A DNA stretch of 64,000 bases from Ferruginibacter sp044225605 (GTDB lineage Bacteria > Bacteroidota > Bacteroidia > Chitinophagales > Chitinophagaceae), in NCBI GenBank assembly GCA_044225605.1, contig JBGAIJ010000001.1:186001-250000 (forward strand). Direction: 5' to 3'. Under the pieces are notes generated by a model that was not told the DNA's origin, searched no databases, and was given only the letters and a program-made list of their open reading frames with translations. The position numbers and the translations under genes are program-made. Of this stretch, positions 45,808 to 53,132 are shown in pieces (positions within the stretch are counted from its first letter, which is position 1; every line of letters begins with the position of its first letter).

Positions 45808-46572
45808 TTACCTCGCCATCCATCCACCATCAACAAACAATACCGCACCGTTTACATAATCAGATGCTGATGATGCAAGGAATACCACCGGCCCTTTAAA
45901 ATCTTCGGGCACACCCCAGCGGCCTAAAGGAATACGGCCTAAGATAGCGGCGCTTCTTTCAGGGTCTTCTCTTAAAGCCTGTGTGTTGTTAGTAGCAATG
46001 TAACCCGGTGCAATACCGTTTACGCACACACCTTTGCTGCCCCACTCATTACCAAAGGCACGTACCAAACCTGCAACGGCAGATTTACTTGCTGTATAAC
46101 CGGGCACATTAATACCGCCCTGGAAACTTAATAATGAACAGGTGAAAATAATTTTACCGCCACCGTTTTTAATCATATCACTGCCAAACTCACGGCCTAA
46201 AATAAATTGTGCATTCAGGTTAATGTCAATCACTTTATCCCAATATTCATCAGGATGTTCTGCTGCAGGTTTGCGCATGATGATGCCTGCGTTGTTTACC
46301 AAAATATCCACTCTTTTATTTTCTTCACGCACTTTATTGATGAATGCATACAAAGCGGTACGGTCAGAAATATCAACACGGTGATAAGAGAATTTTACAC
46401 CGGTTGCTTCAACTGCTGCTTTTACTGCTGAATAATCTTCTACTATTGAAGCGCCAACAATATCTGCACCTGCTTCTGCTAATGCGGTGGCCATGCCCAT
46501 ACCTAAACCGGTATCGCAGCCTGTAACAACGGCAGTTTTACCCTTAAGGCTAAATTGATTTAAAATACTCAT
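45808..46572 (-). CDS. kduD: 2-dehydro-3-deoxy-D-gluconate 5-dehydrogenase
   Basis: A 254-aa SDR matching KduD: KTAVVTGCDTGLGMGMATAL, NNAGIIMRKPAAEHPDEYWD, VPGYTASKSAVAGLVRAFGN with the catalytic Tyr-x3-Lys, and the C-terminal YVNGAVLFVDGGWMAR. It reduces the KduI product to KDG, feeding KdgK and Eda. It is the first gene of the kduD-kduI unit. The 233-bp region upstream holds the 21-bp palindrome shared with the susC promoter region. Confidence 0.94.
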   Translation of the reverse strand: MSILNQFSLKGKTAVVTGCDTGLGMGMATALAEAGADIVGASIVEDYSAVKAAVEATGVKFSYHRVDISDRTALYAFINKVREENKRVDILVNNAGIIMRKPAAEHPDEYWDKVIDINLNAQFILGREFGSDMIKNGGGKIIFTCSLLSFQGGINVPGYTASKSAVAGLVRAFGNEWGSKGVCVNGIAPGYIATNNTQALREDPERSAAILGRIPLGRWGVPEDFKGPVVFLASSASDYVNGAVLFVDGGWMAR

Positions 46573-46631
46573 AAAGTAATGCTTTTATAAAAGATGAATG
46601 AAAGTTAAAAATATGTGGGTTGAAACAATAT

Positions 46632-46647
46632 TCGCAATCGTATTTAC
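46632..46647. promoter_or_regulatory. Second CGCAATCG-containing half-site before kduD
   Basis: TCGCAATCGTATTTAC repeats the left half (CGCAATCGT) of the site before susC and lies between kduD and the main palindrome. Right half is poor; it may be an auxiliary operator. Confidence 0.3.
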
Positions 46648-46702
46648 AACCCAATTTTACCAAATATTTACGGGGTGGAGAAGCAATAAAAAACCTTTAT
46701 TT

Positions 46703-46740
46703 ATGCAATCGTTCCCGATAACGATTTCCCGTTATTGCAT
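46703..46740. promoter_or_regulatory. Palindromic operator candidate before kduD
   Basis: AATCGTT (46707-46713) and AACGATT (46720-46726) pair perfectly around CCCGAT. An outer pair ATGCAAT/ATTGCAT (46703-46709, 46734-46740) flanks it. The 21 bp at 46705-46725 are identical to 61289-61309 before susC, next to a divergent LacI gene. This is the size and symmetry expected of a LacI-family site. Confidence 0.7.
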
Positions 46741-46805
46741 AACAAAAAAACTGTGGTTATTAGAGGGAAAACGGGATTTTTACGAATTGTGATTTATGCA
46801 ACTTT

Positions 46806-47849
46806 TCAGGCAAATGCAACTATTTTTTTACTACGAAAACTTTTGTAGGCACATTCAATAACTTTTATCACATTGGCGGCCTCTTCTGCTGTTACAGGCA
46901 ATGGTTTGCTATTAACAAGCGCATTATAGATGCCTTCATAAAAATTACGGTAATTACCGGCTTCGCTTTTAATTTTTTCATTTATAAAAACGCCGTCCTT
47001 TTCGCAGCTAAGCAAGCCCCATTCGTTTTCCGGTTCAATGCCATAGTCTGCATCAAGCGGATTTTTATGCTGTACCAATTGCGGCTCCTGCACATCGCCA
47101 CGGCTTTTTACAAAACTGCCTTTGGTACCATGAATAATAAAACCCTGTGCGGCTTTTGCAAACATGGTGGCTTTTAAACGCACACGAAAAGCAGGATAAT
47201 ACAGCAATATTTCAAAGTAATCGTCCACTAAAGAGTTTTCTCTCATTACCATCATATCTCCAAACACATCTGTTGGCGTACCGAATAATTGCAGAGCCGC
47301 ATCAATTACATGTGCGCCTAAATCGTACACCACACCTACTGCCGGTGTATTTACTTCTTTGTGTGCTTTGGGGCTTAATGCAGGCGTAAAACGGTCAAAA
47401 TGTATTTCTGCTTCTTTAACCGTACCAATGGCGCCGCTTTCAATTATTTTTTTTACGGTAAGAAAATCACTGTCCCACCTGCGGTTGTGAAATACTGAAA
47501 GCTGTTTATTTTTTTCTTTAGCAAGACTGATTAATTCCTCCGCTTCTGCAACAGTTGCTGTAAAAGGTTTTTCAACAATTACATGCTTGCCAGCCTGCAA
47601 TGCTTTTTTTGCATAATCAAAATGGGTGATACTGGGAGTGTTTACCACCACTAAATCAATGGCGGCATCAGCCAGCATGGTATCTAAATCCCTGAAAGTT
47701 TTAATGGAAGGATATTTTTCCTGCGCAAGATTTTTAGTGCGTTCCCACACGCCATACAATTCAAAGCCTTTATGAGCATTTATGAAAGGTGCATGAAACA
47801 CCCAGCCGCTCATACCAAAGGAACATAGTGCTGTTTTGATGGGTTGCAT
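46806..47849 (-). CDS. Gfo/Idh/MocA-family NAD(P)-dependent oxidoreductase
   Basis: A 347-aa sugar dehydrogenase-like protein. The N-terminal Rossmann domain (ALCSFGMSGWVFHAPFINAH) contains the family motif GKHVIVEKPFTATVAEAEEL with the conserved Lys-Pro. The C-terminal alpha/beta domain holds YDLGAHVIDAALQLFG with the usual Asp-x3-His. It is the last gene of the probable fucose set. A role in oxidising or epimerising a sugar or lactone is possible, but the substrate cannot be read. Confidence 0.85.
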   Translation of the reverse strand: MQPIKTALCSFGMSGWVFHAPFINAHKGFELYGVWERTKNLAQEKYPSIKTFRDLDTMLADAAIDLVVVNTPSITHFDYAKKALQAGKHVIVEKPFTATVAEAEELISLAKEKNKQLSVFHNRRWDSDFLTVKKIIESGAIGTVKEAEIHFDRFTPALSPKAHKEVNTPAVGVVYDLGAHVIDAALQLFGTPTDVFGDMMVMRENSLVDDYFEILLYYPAFRVRLKATMFAKAAQGFIIHGTKGSFVKSRGDVQEPQLVQHKNPLDADYGIEPENEWGLLSCEKDGVFINEKIKSEAGNYRNFYEGIYNALVNSKPLPVTAEEAANVIKVIECAYKSFRSKKIVAFA

Positions 47850-47867
47850 TTTAGTTATTCTTTTTAT

Positions 47868-47952
47868 TACACGAATTTGGGCGAATTACACTAATTCTGT
47901 TTTAGCATTTTATCAAATTTGTGTAATTAGATTTAATTAGTGTAATCAGTGG
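47868..47952. repeat. Inverted repeat between the SDR and Gfo/Idh genes
   Basis: ATTACACTAATT (47885-47896) and AATTAGTGTAAT (47935-47946) pair perfectly over 12 bp. Further copies of GAATT/AATTTGTGTAATT words lie between. It is of the same general kind as 34729-34755 and 48757-48785 (ACACAGATT/GCGCTGATTACGC words). Confidence 0.7.
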
Positions 47953-48741
47953 TTAAGCGTTAGCCAGCGCCCTGTCTAAATGCACATAGCCGCCATCTAC
48001 ATACACCAGTTGCCCGGTGGTGTGGCTGGATGCTGATGATAAAAGGAAGGCTACTGCATTGGCAATTTCTTCTGCACTTGTCATACGGTTGCCCAATGGA
48101 ATTTTTGCTTCAATCTCTTTTAATTTTTCCTGCGGATTGGGCAATGTTTCAATCCACCTTGCATACAACGGTGTAAAACATTCTGCCACCACCACAGCAT
48201 TTACACGAATGCCATATTTCAACAACTCCACCGCCCACTCTCTTGTTAATGCATTACGGCCGCCATTACTGGCTGCGTAAGCAGATGTATTACCTTGCCC
48301 GGTATCAGCAGTTTTAGAAGTAATATTTACAATACTGCCTTTCGATTTTTTTAACTCCGGCAATGCATAATGCGCCAGCAAATAATAATGCACTAAATTT
48401 TTATGCAGTGATGACATGAACTTTTCATAGTCGCCGCTTTCCAAACCTACACCATCATTTACACCGGCGTTGTTTACCAATCCATCAATACGGTTGTAGG
48501 TTGCAATTATTTTTTTTACGGCTGCTTCGCAGGCGGCAGGTTCTGTAAGTTCTGCTGCAACTTGCCCTGCTTTGCCACCAGCGGCTTCTACTTCAGCAAC
48601 AGTTTTTAAATTATCTGTTTCGTTGCGGCCAATGATTACTGGTATAGCGCCTTCTGCTGCCAATACTTTTACAATGCCTTCGCCAATGCCTTTGGCACCG
48701 CCGCTAACAATGATTACTTTATCTTTTAAGTTTAGATTCAT
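47953..48741 (-). CDS. SDR, probable L-fucose dehydrogenase
   Basis: A 262-aa SDR. KVIIVSGGAKGIGEGIVKVL is the cofactor loop, LVNNAGVNDGVGLESGD, SKTADTGQGNTSAYAASNGG (Tyr, with Asn in place of the usual Lys as Tyr-x3-Asn) and the C-terminus TTGQLVYVDGGYVHLDRAL follow. The NNAGVNDG, GQGNTS and VHLDRAL stretches match L-fucose dehydrogenases of the non-phosphorylating pathway. The neighbours (FAH hydrolase, second SDR, mutarotase) support this. The Asn at the Lys position deserves attention. It follows the FAH gene by 34 bp. Confidence 0.75.
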   Translation of the reverse strand: MNLNLKDKVIIVSGGAKGIGEGIVKVLAAEGAIPVIIGRNETDNLKTVAEVEAAGGKAGQVAAELTEPAACEAAVKKIIATYNRIDGLVNNAGVNDGVGLESGDYEKFMSSLHKNLVHYYLLAHYALPELKKSKGSIVNITSKTADTGQGNTSAYAASNGGRNALTREWAVELLKYGIRVNAVVVAECFTPLYARWIETLPNPQEKLKEIEAKIPLGNRMTSAEEIANAVAFLLSSASSHTTGQLVYVDGGYVHLDRALANA

Positions 48742-48756
48742 TTTTTATTTTTTAAT

Positions 48757-48785
48757 TGCCCGCAGATTGCGCTGATTACGCAGAA
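48757..48785. repeat. Dispersed repeat that supplies the FAH-gene stop codon
   Basis: CCCGCAGATTGCGCTGATTACGCAGAAT-type sequence fills the gap before the SDR gene and reaches into the end of the FAH gene, giving its last residues (YSA) and TAA stop. Confidence 0.6.
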
Positions 48786-49630
48786 TACGCCACACAGGTT
48801 TGTACACTCGTTCCCAATCCATCAATACCCAGTTCCATTACATCGCCGGGTTTTAAATAAATGGGCGGATTAAAACCAAGCCCTACACCCGCCGGTGTTC
48901 CGGTAGAAATAATATCACCAGGTAACAAGGTCATAAACTTGCTAACGTAACTTATTAAAAAAGGAATATTAAAAATTAAATTGGCTGTGGTGCCGTTTTG
49001 CATTTGTTTACCATTCAGCTTTAACCACAGGTTTAAATTATGCACATCGGCCACTTCATCTTTTGTAACCAGCCACGGACCAATAGGTGCAAATGTATCG
49101 CAGCCCTTGCCTTTGTCCCACGTGCCGCCACGCTCTAATTGAAAAGCTCTTTCGCTCACATCATTATGCAAACAATAACCGGCCACATAATTCATAGCAT
49201 CGGCTTCGCTTACATAACTTGCTTTGGCACTTATAACAACAGCCAGTTCCACTTCCCAGTCTGTTTTTTCAGCGTCTTTTGGAATAACCACATTATCGAA
49301 CGGGCCACATAAAGCTGTGGTGGCTTTCATAAAAATTACCGGCTCCGCAGGCGGTGTGGCGTTGGTTTCTTTTGCATGGTCGGCATAATTTAAACCAATG
49401 CAAATAATTTTTGATGGCCTTGCCACCGGTGAACCTAACCTTGCTCCTTCAGGAGCTTTTGGCAACATGCCTTTGTGCTGCTCCAGCATCCATGCCAAAT
49501 GCGGTAAACCACCATTGGCAAAAAAGCTTTCATTAAAATCATGAATAAAACCGCTTACATCATAGTTTACACCATCAATGTGCACTCCGGGTTTTTCCTG
49601 TCCTTCATTTCCAAAACGAATTAATTTCAT
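48776..49630 (-). CDS. Fumarylacetoacetate hydrolase family protein, probable 2,4-diketo-3-deoxy-L-fuconate hydrolase
   Basis: A 284-aa FAH-fold enzyme. ICIGLNYADHAKETNATPPA, KTDWEVELAVVI (metal-binding Glu-x-Glu) and YCLHNDVSERAFQLERGGTW (third ligand Asp) are seen; the C-terminus has PGDIISTGTPAGVGLG. In the oxidative L-fucose route such an enzyme splits 2,4-diketo-3-deoxy-L-fuconate to pyruvate and L-lactate. The neighbouring SDRs fit that. Related proteins are often named ureidoglycolate lyase, so the exact substrate is inferred. It lies 73 bp after the next SDR gene. Confidence 0.8.
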   Translation of the reverse strand: MKLIRFGNEGQEKPGVHIDGVNYDVSGFIHDFNESFFANGGLPHLAWMLEQHKGMLPKAPEGARLGSPVARPSKIICIGLNYADHAKETNATPPAEPVIFMKATTALCGPFDNVVIPKDAEKTDWEVELAVVISAKASYVSEADAMNYVAGYCLHNDVSERAFQLERGGTWDKGKGCDTFAPIGPWLVTKDEVADVHNLNLWLKLNGKQMQNGTTANLIFNIPFLISYVSKFMTLLPGDIISTGTPAGVGLGFNPPIYLKPGDVMELGIDGLGTSVQTCVAYSA

Positions 49631-49679
49631 TGTTGTATTTCTTTAAAAATTTTACTCTTCGTATCAATCTCCGTTGGTT

Positions 49680-49702
49680 CCCCTTCAGGGGGCGGAGGGG
49701 GT
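49680..49702. repeat. C/G-rich repeat unit abutting an SDR stop codon
   Basis: CCCCTTCAGGGGGCGGAGGG lies directly before the stop codon (49704-49706) of the upstream SDR. It is a member of the same loose palindromic family as 45778-45807. Confidence 0.6.
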
Positions 49703-49703
49703 T

Positions 49704-50468
49704 TTAATTATTCAGTTTAATAAATCCTCCGTCAATGGGATAATCACAGCCTGTAATAAAACCGGCTTCGTCGCTGCATAAATACAATACCAAATGTGCC
49801 ACTTCATCCGGCGTGGCCATACGGCCAATAGGCTGTGTCTTGCTTAGTTTATCATACATTTCTTTTTCCTGGCCGGGATAAGTTTTTGCCAAAAAATTAT
49901 CTACAAACGGCGTATGCACCCGTGCCGGAGAAATACAATTGCAACGGATCCCATCGCTTAAATAATCTTTTGCAACAGATAACGTCATGCCTACCACGGC
50001 GCCCTTGCTCATGCTGTAAGCAAACCTGTCTGGTATGCCCACGCTGCTGGCAATAGATGCCATGTTTAAAATAATGCCGCTCTTTTTTTCTTTCATGTAA
50101 GGAATAGCAACATGCAAACAATTGTACGTGCCTTTTACATTTACATTAATTACTTTGTCAAAATCTGCTTCGCTGGTGGTGTCTGCTTTACCAATGTTGG
50201 AAATACCGGCGCAGTTAACCAAAATATCCAGCCCGTTAATTTTTTCAAACACTGCTTTTACGTCTGCCTGCACATCCACACGCAATGCATGCGCAACAGC
50301 ATTACCACCTGCTGTATTAATTTCTTTTACCGCAGCAGTCAATCCATCTTCATTCATATCCAGCAAATGCACTTGTGCGCCCTGCTTTGCAAATAATACT
50401 GCAATGGCTTTACCAATACCGCTTGCAGCACCGGTGATAACTGCTTTTTTATTTTTTAAACTAAACAT
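49704..50468 (-). CDS. SDR, probable 2-keto-3-deoxy-L-fuconate dehydrogenase
   Basis: A 254-aa SDR: KAVITGAASGIGKAIAVLFA, LVNCAGISNIGKADTTS, IPDRFAYSMSKGAVVGMTLS with Tyr-x3-Lys, then ARVHTPFVDNFLAKTYPGQE, which resembles KDF dehydrogenases of the oxidative fucose route. It would produce the diketo acid used by the FAH enzyme downstream. It follows a 329-bp repeat-rich gap after the mutarotase gene. The name rests on motif similarity and context. Confidence 0.75.
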   Translation of the reverse strand: MFSLKNKKAVITGAASGIGKAIAVLFAKQGAQVHLLDMNEDGLTAAVKEINTAGGNAVAHALRVDVQADVKAVFEKINGLDILVNCAGISNIGKADTTSEADFDKVINVNVKGTYNCLHVAIPYMKEKKSGIILNMASIASSVGIPDRFAYSMSKGAVVGMTLSVAKDYLSDGIRCNCISPARVHTPFVDNFLAKTYPGQEKEMYDKLSKTQPIGRMATPDEVAHLVLYLCSDEAGFITGCDYPIDGGFIKLNN

Positions 50469-50797
50469 ACTTGGCCCCTCCTATCCTCCCCGGTGGGGAG
50501 GTAACAGTGGAGATTGATTTTATAGATTATGTAATAATTTTTGTTCCTGCTTTTGTTCTCTGCTCAACATCGTTGTGAACTTGTTCTGATATTTTTTCAT
50601 TTTTCAGTGAAAGATGAAAAAATAATCTCACTTCAATCTTTATCTATCCTTCAACTTTTATCTAAGCGTACATTGTTGGTCAGGCGACCAACAATGGCGA
50701 AAACATAGTTCCTTCTAAAAATATTTTTTTGTTACCAACTTTTGTTCTTTAATCAACATCGTTGTGTCACTCACTTCAACTTTTATACACTCTTCAA
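50469..50797. repeat. Palindrome-rich intergenic region (329 bp)
   Basis: No gene is seen. It holds a C/G-rich unit (50472-50512, CCTCCCCGGTGGGGAGG); a near-perfect 33-bp palindrome at 50591-50623 (16-bp arms, one mismatch); an 11-bp perfect hairpin CATTGTTGGTC/GACCAACAATG (50671-50696); and two similar copies of a 27-bp direct repeat (50551-50577 and 50740-50766) sharing TCAACATCGTTGTG. 50757-50776 is the exact reverse complement of 34807-34826. Confidence 0.75.
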
Positions 50798-51133
50798 CTA
50801 TTTCTTCATTTCAAAAATCTTTTCCATCAGCATCCACTTCTCTCCCGGTTTTGCAAGCGGCAACGCCTGCTGGTATTTCCACATCAGTGTTTCCCATTCC
50901 TGCACTTTTGTATTTGCAGCATCTGCTATAGCTTTTGCTTCAAACGAAAAATTATCGTTCACCTCCATAATCATAAACAGCCTGTTGCCGGTGCGGTAAA
51001 TTTCCATTTTTTCAATACCGCTGTTTACAATACTTGCTGCAATTTCCGGCCATATATTTTTATGGTATGCTTCGTACTCCGCTATTAAAGCGGCGTCATC
51101 TTTTAAATCCAGTGCAAGGCAATAGCGTTTCAT
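50798..51133 (-). CDS. L-fucose/L-rhamnose mutarotase family protein (DUF718)
   Basis: A 111-aa alpha-beta barrel protein related to rhaM (MKRYCLALDLKDDAALIAEY, YHKNIWPEIAASI, RLFMIMEVNDNFSFE, WETLMWKYQQALP). It differs clearly from the RhaM at 18075-18389. Position before the two SDRs and the FAH gene suggests it equilibrates L-fucose anomers for the dehydrogenase. It ends 329 bp before the SDR gene. Confidence 0.85.
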   Translation of the reverse strand: MKRYCLALDLKDDAALIAEYEAYHKNIWPEIAASIVNSGIEKMEIYRTGNRLFMIMEVNDNFSFEAKAIADAANTKVQEWETLMWKYQQALPLAKPGEKWMLMEKIFEMKK

Positions 51134-51168
51134 AAAAATAAATTAGTTATTAAAATTGCGGCATGAAG

Positions 51169-51261
51169 TTAACTCTTTAAAATGGCAATCGCATTCATAT
51201 CAGCAATCATTGCCGGTGCAAATTCAAAATTTACTATTATTCTGCTGTCCTGCCCCGCCAT
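51169..51261 (-). CDS. Possible 30-codon ORF between the CE8-esterase and mutarotase genes
   Basis: An ATG at 51261 opens MAGQDSRIIVNFEFAPAMIA and ends at TAA 51169, 5 bp after the CE8-esterase stop. The frame is open further upstream inside the preceding gene. It could be a small protein, a fragment of a lost gene, or chance. I do not recognise it. Confidence 0.2.
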   Translation of the reverse strand: MAGQDSRIIVNFEFAPAMIADMNAIAILKS

Positions 51262-51266
51262 GAAAT

Positions 51267-53132
51267 TTACAGCCTGTTCAACCAGTTCTTCAGGCGCTCC
51301 AGCCAGTTATCGTCTGTTGTTTTATTTACCATACCAAAACCGTGGCCTCCTTTGGGGTATAAATGCATTTCCACCGGCACTTTGTTTTTTACACAGGCCT
51401 GGTAATAGCGCACACTGTTCTCCACCGGCACACCGCCATCATCGCTGGCGTGTACTAAAAATGACGGAGGTGTTGTGGTAGTTACCTGCAATTCGTTAGA
51501 GAAAAAATCTGTTGCTTCTTTAGCGGGCCTGCTGCCAATTAAATTGTTGCGGCTGCCTTTGTGTGTAATGGTACTGTCGAAACTTATTACCGGGTAAACC
51601 AATACCGCAAAATCCGGACGAACAGAAGTGGTATCGTTATTAGCAGCATCTGCTTTAAAATTAAAATGCGTTGCTGCTGTGCTTGCCACATGCCCGCCTG
51701 CAGAAAAACCCATAATGCCAATTTGATTTTTATTTACACCCAACTCTTTTGCATTGCTGCGGATAAACCGAATGGCCTGTTGTGCATCCTGCAATGGCGC
51801 CAGGCTTTTATCAATATTGGCGCTGTCATCGGGCAAACGGTATTTTAAAACAAAACAGGTAACACCCCAGCGGTTCATTTCCTCGGCAACTTTTGTTCCC
51901 TCTTTATCAAATGCCAAAATGGAGTAACCACCGCCGGGGCAAATTATAACTGCTTTGCCATTTGATTTTACAGGTTTAAAAATGGTAATGGTGGGCACAC
52001 TCACTTTTGCAATACGGGTTACATTATCCTTGAACGTGGAATTTTCTTTATTAGCAGTTTGTTTTGAGTTAGGAACTGCATCTTTATAAAGCGGCAGCTC
52101 CTGAGGCAGTTTATTCACAAAAAAAGATTTATCAAATGTTTTTAATGATGGTGCATTAAACCATGCATAACCGTTTTCATCCACAGCTTTCAGGTAATAA
52201 AATATCTGCGACAGACTGTAACGCTGTGCCCGCAGTTTGGTTAGTTGCTTTGCCCATTTCACTCTTTTATCTGTTGCAGCACCTTCACCATAATTTTTAT
52301 ACTCCGCATAAAAAGCTGTTTTTTCATTCTCCGCATTGCCCCAGTTGTTCCAGCCTTCGGGTGCAATTACTTTTGGCAGGCTGCAGTTAATAAATACTGT
52401 GTTGGAATAAGCCCGCCACGGCCTGCCCAAATACAATTTATTAACGGCACTGTCGGCAATTACTTTACAATCTATAAAAACAAAGCCATATTGTTTGCCT
52501 TTGGTTGTGTTGGCAGCAGTTATATAAGAATTTGTTTTTGCTTTAATAATGCAGTTTTTAAAAACCACTGTTGCCGGGCCAAAAATAAAATCGGTGGTGC
52601 CTTCAATATAACAACTGTCAAACAACTGCCTTGCATCTTCACCACTTGCAAAAATGGTATCCTGGTTGCCGAGGAATTTACAATTTTTAAACACGGCTTT
52701 ATCCGCATCCACATACAACGCCAATGCCTGCCCCACCGGGCCTGCACTGTTGGCAAACGTAATATTCTCTGCCCTGAAACGGTTGCCCGAAATTTTCGCT
52801 GTGTAAGAAGTAAATGTTGTATGTTTTCCCTTACCGGAATAATCGTTGTAAACAATAATAGTGCTGTCCACGCTTTCGCCAATAAAAGTTACATCCACAT
52901 TGTTGGCAGGCAGTTCAATCTTTTCATTGTACACTCCATTTTTAATATAAAGTGTTATTGGCGCCAGCGGATACACCCTCATGGCATCAATGGCATCCTG
53001 TATAAACATATAATCACCGGTGCCATCTTTAGCAACAGTAAAAACATATTTGTATTGCTGCGGATTGGTGGTTTGTGCAAAGCTGCTGGTTAACAAAAAC
53101 AATGCGACTAAAAACGAGATTGCTTTTTTCAT
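51267..53132 (-). CDS. Two-domain enzyme: CE8 pectin methylesterase + alpha/beta-hydrolase esterase
   Basis: A 621-aa secreted protein (signal peptide ending TSSFAQTT). Residues about 28-320 are a complete CE8 beta-helix: VAKDGTGDYMFIQDAIDAM, FLGNQDTIFASG, IEGTTDFIFGPA and LYLGRPWRAYSN, so both Asp and the Arg are present. Residues about 370-621 are an alpha/beta hydrolase with oxyanion CPGGGYSILAF, nucleophile GIMGFSAGGHVAS and the His in YPKGGHGFGM, resembling acetyl-ester hydrolases. It should remove methyl and probably acetyl groups from pectin. It overlaps the upstream esterase gene by 4 bp. Confidence 0.93.
   Translation of the reverse strand: MKKAISFLVALFLLTSSFAQTTNPQQYKYVFTVAKDGTGDYMFIQDAIDAMRVYPLAPITLYIKNGVYNEKIELPANNVDVTFIGESVDSTIIVYNDYSGKGKHTTFTSYTAKISGNRFRAENITFANSAGPVGQALALYVDADKAVFKNCKFLGNQDTIFASGEDARQLFDSCYIEGTTDFIFGPATVVFKNCIIKAKTNSYITAANTTKGKQYGFVFIDCKVIADSAVNKLYLGRPWRAYSNTVFINCSLPKVIAPEGWNNWGNAENEKTAFYAEYKNYGEGAATDKRVKWAKQLTKLRAQRYSLSQIFYYLKAVDENGYAWFNAPSLKTFDKSFFVNKLPQELPLYKDAVPNSKQTANKENSTFKDNVTRIAKVSVPTITIFKPVKSNGKAVIICPGGGYSILAFDKEGTKVAEEMNRWGVTCFVLKYRLPDDSANIDKSLAPLQDAQQAIRFIRSNAKELGVNKNQIGIMGFSAGGHVASTAATHFNFKADAANNDTTSVRPDFAVLVYPVISFDSTITHKGSRNNLIGSRPAKEATDFFSNELQVTTTTPPSFLVHASDDGGVPVENSVRYYQACVKNKVPVEMHLYPKGGHGFGMVNKTTDDNWLERLKNWLNRL

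Noticed and set aside
50469..50797. Riboswitch
   Set aside because: Hairpins are present, but no known riboswitch core was recognised, and the pieces recur elsewhere as dispersed repeats.
51182..51481. Plus-strand frame of 99 codons at the CE8-esterase end
   Set aside because: Mostly antisense to the esterase domain and without a recognisable family.
52245..53093. Long open frame on the plus strand (282 codons) opposite the CE8-esterase gene
   Set aside because: The minus-strand frame has intact CE8 motifs and a signal peptide; the plus frame has no recognisable domain and no sensible start context.
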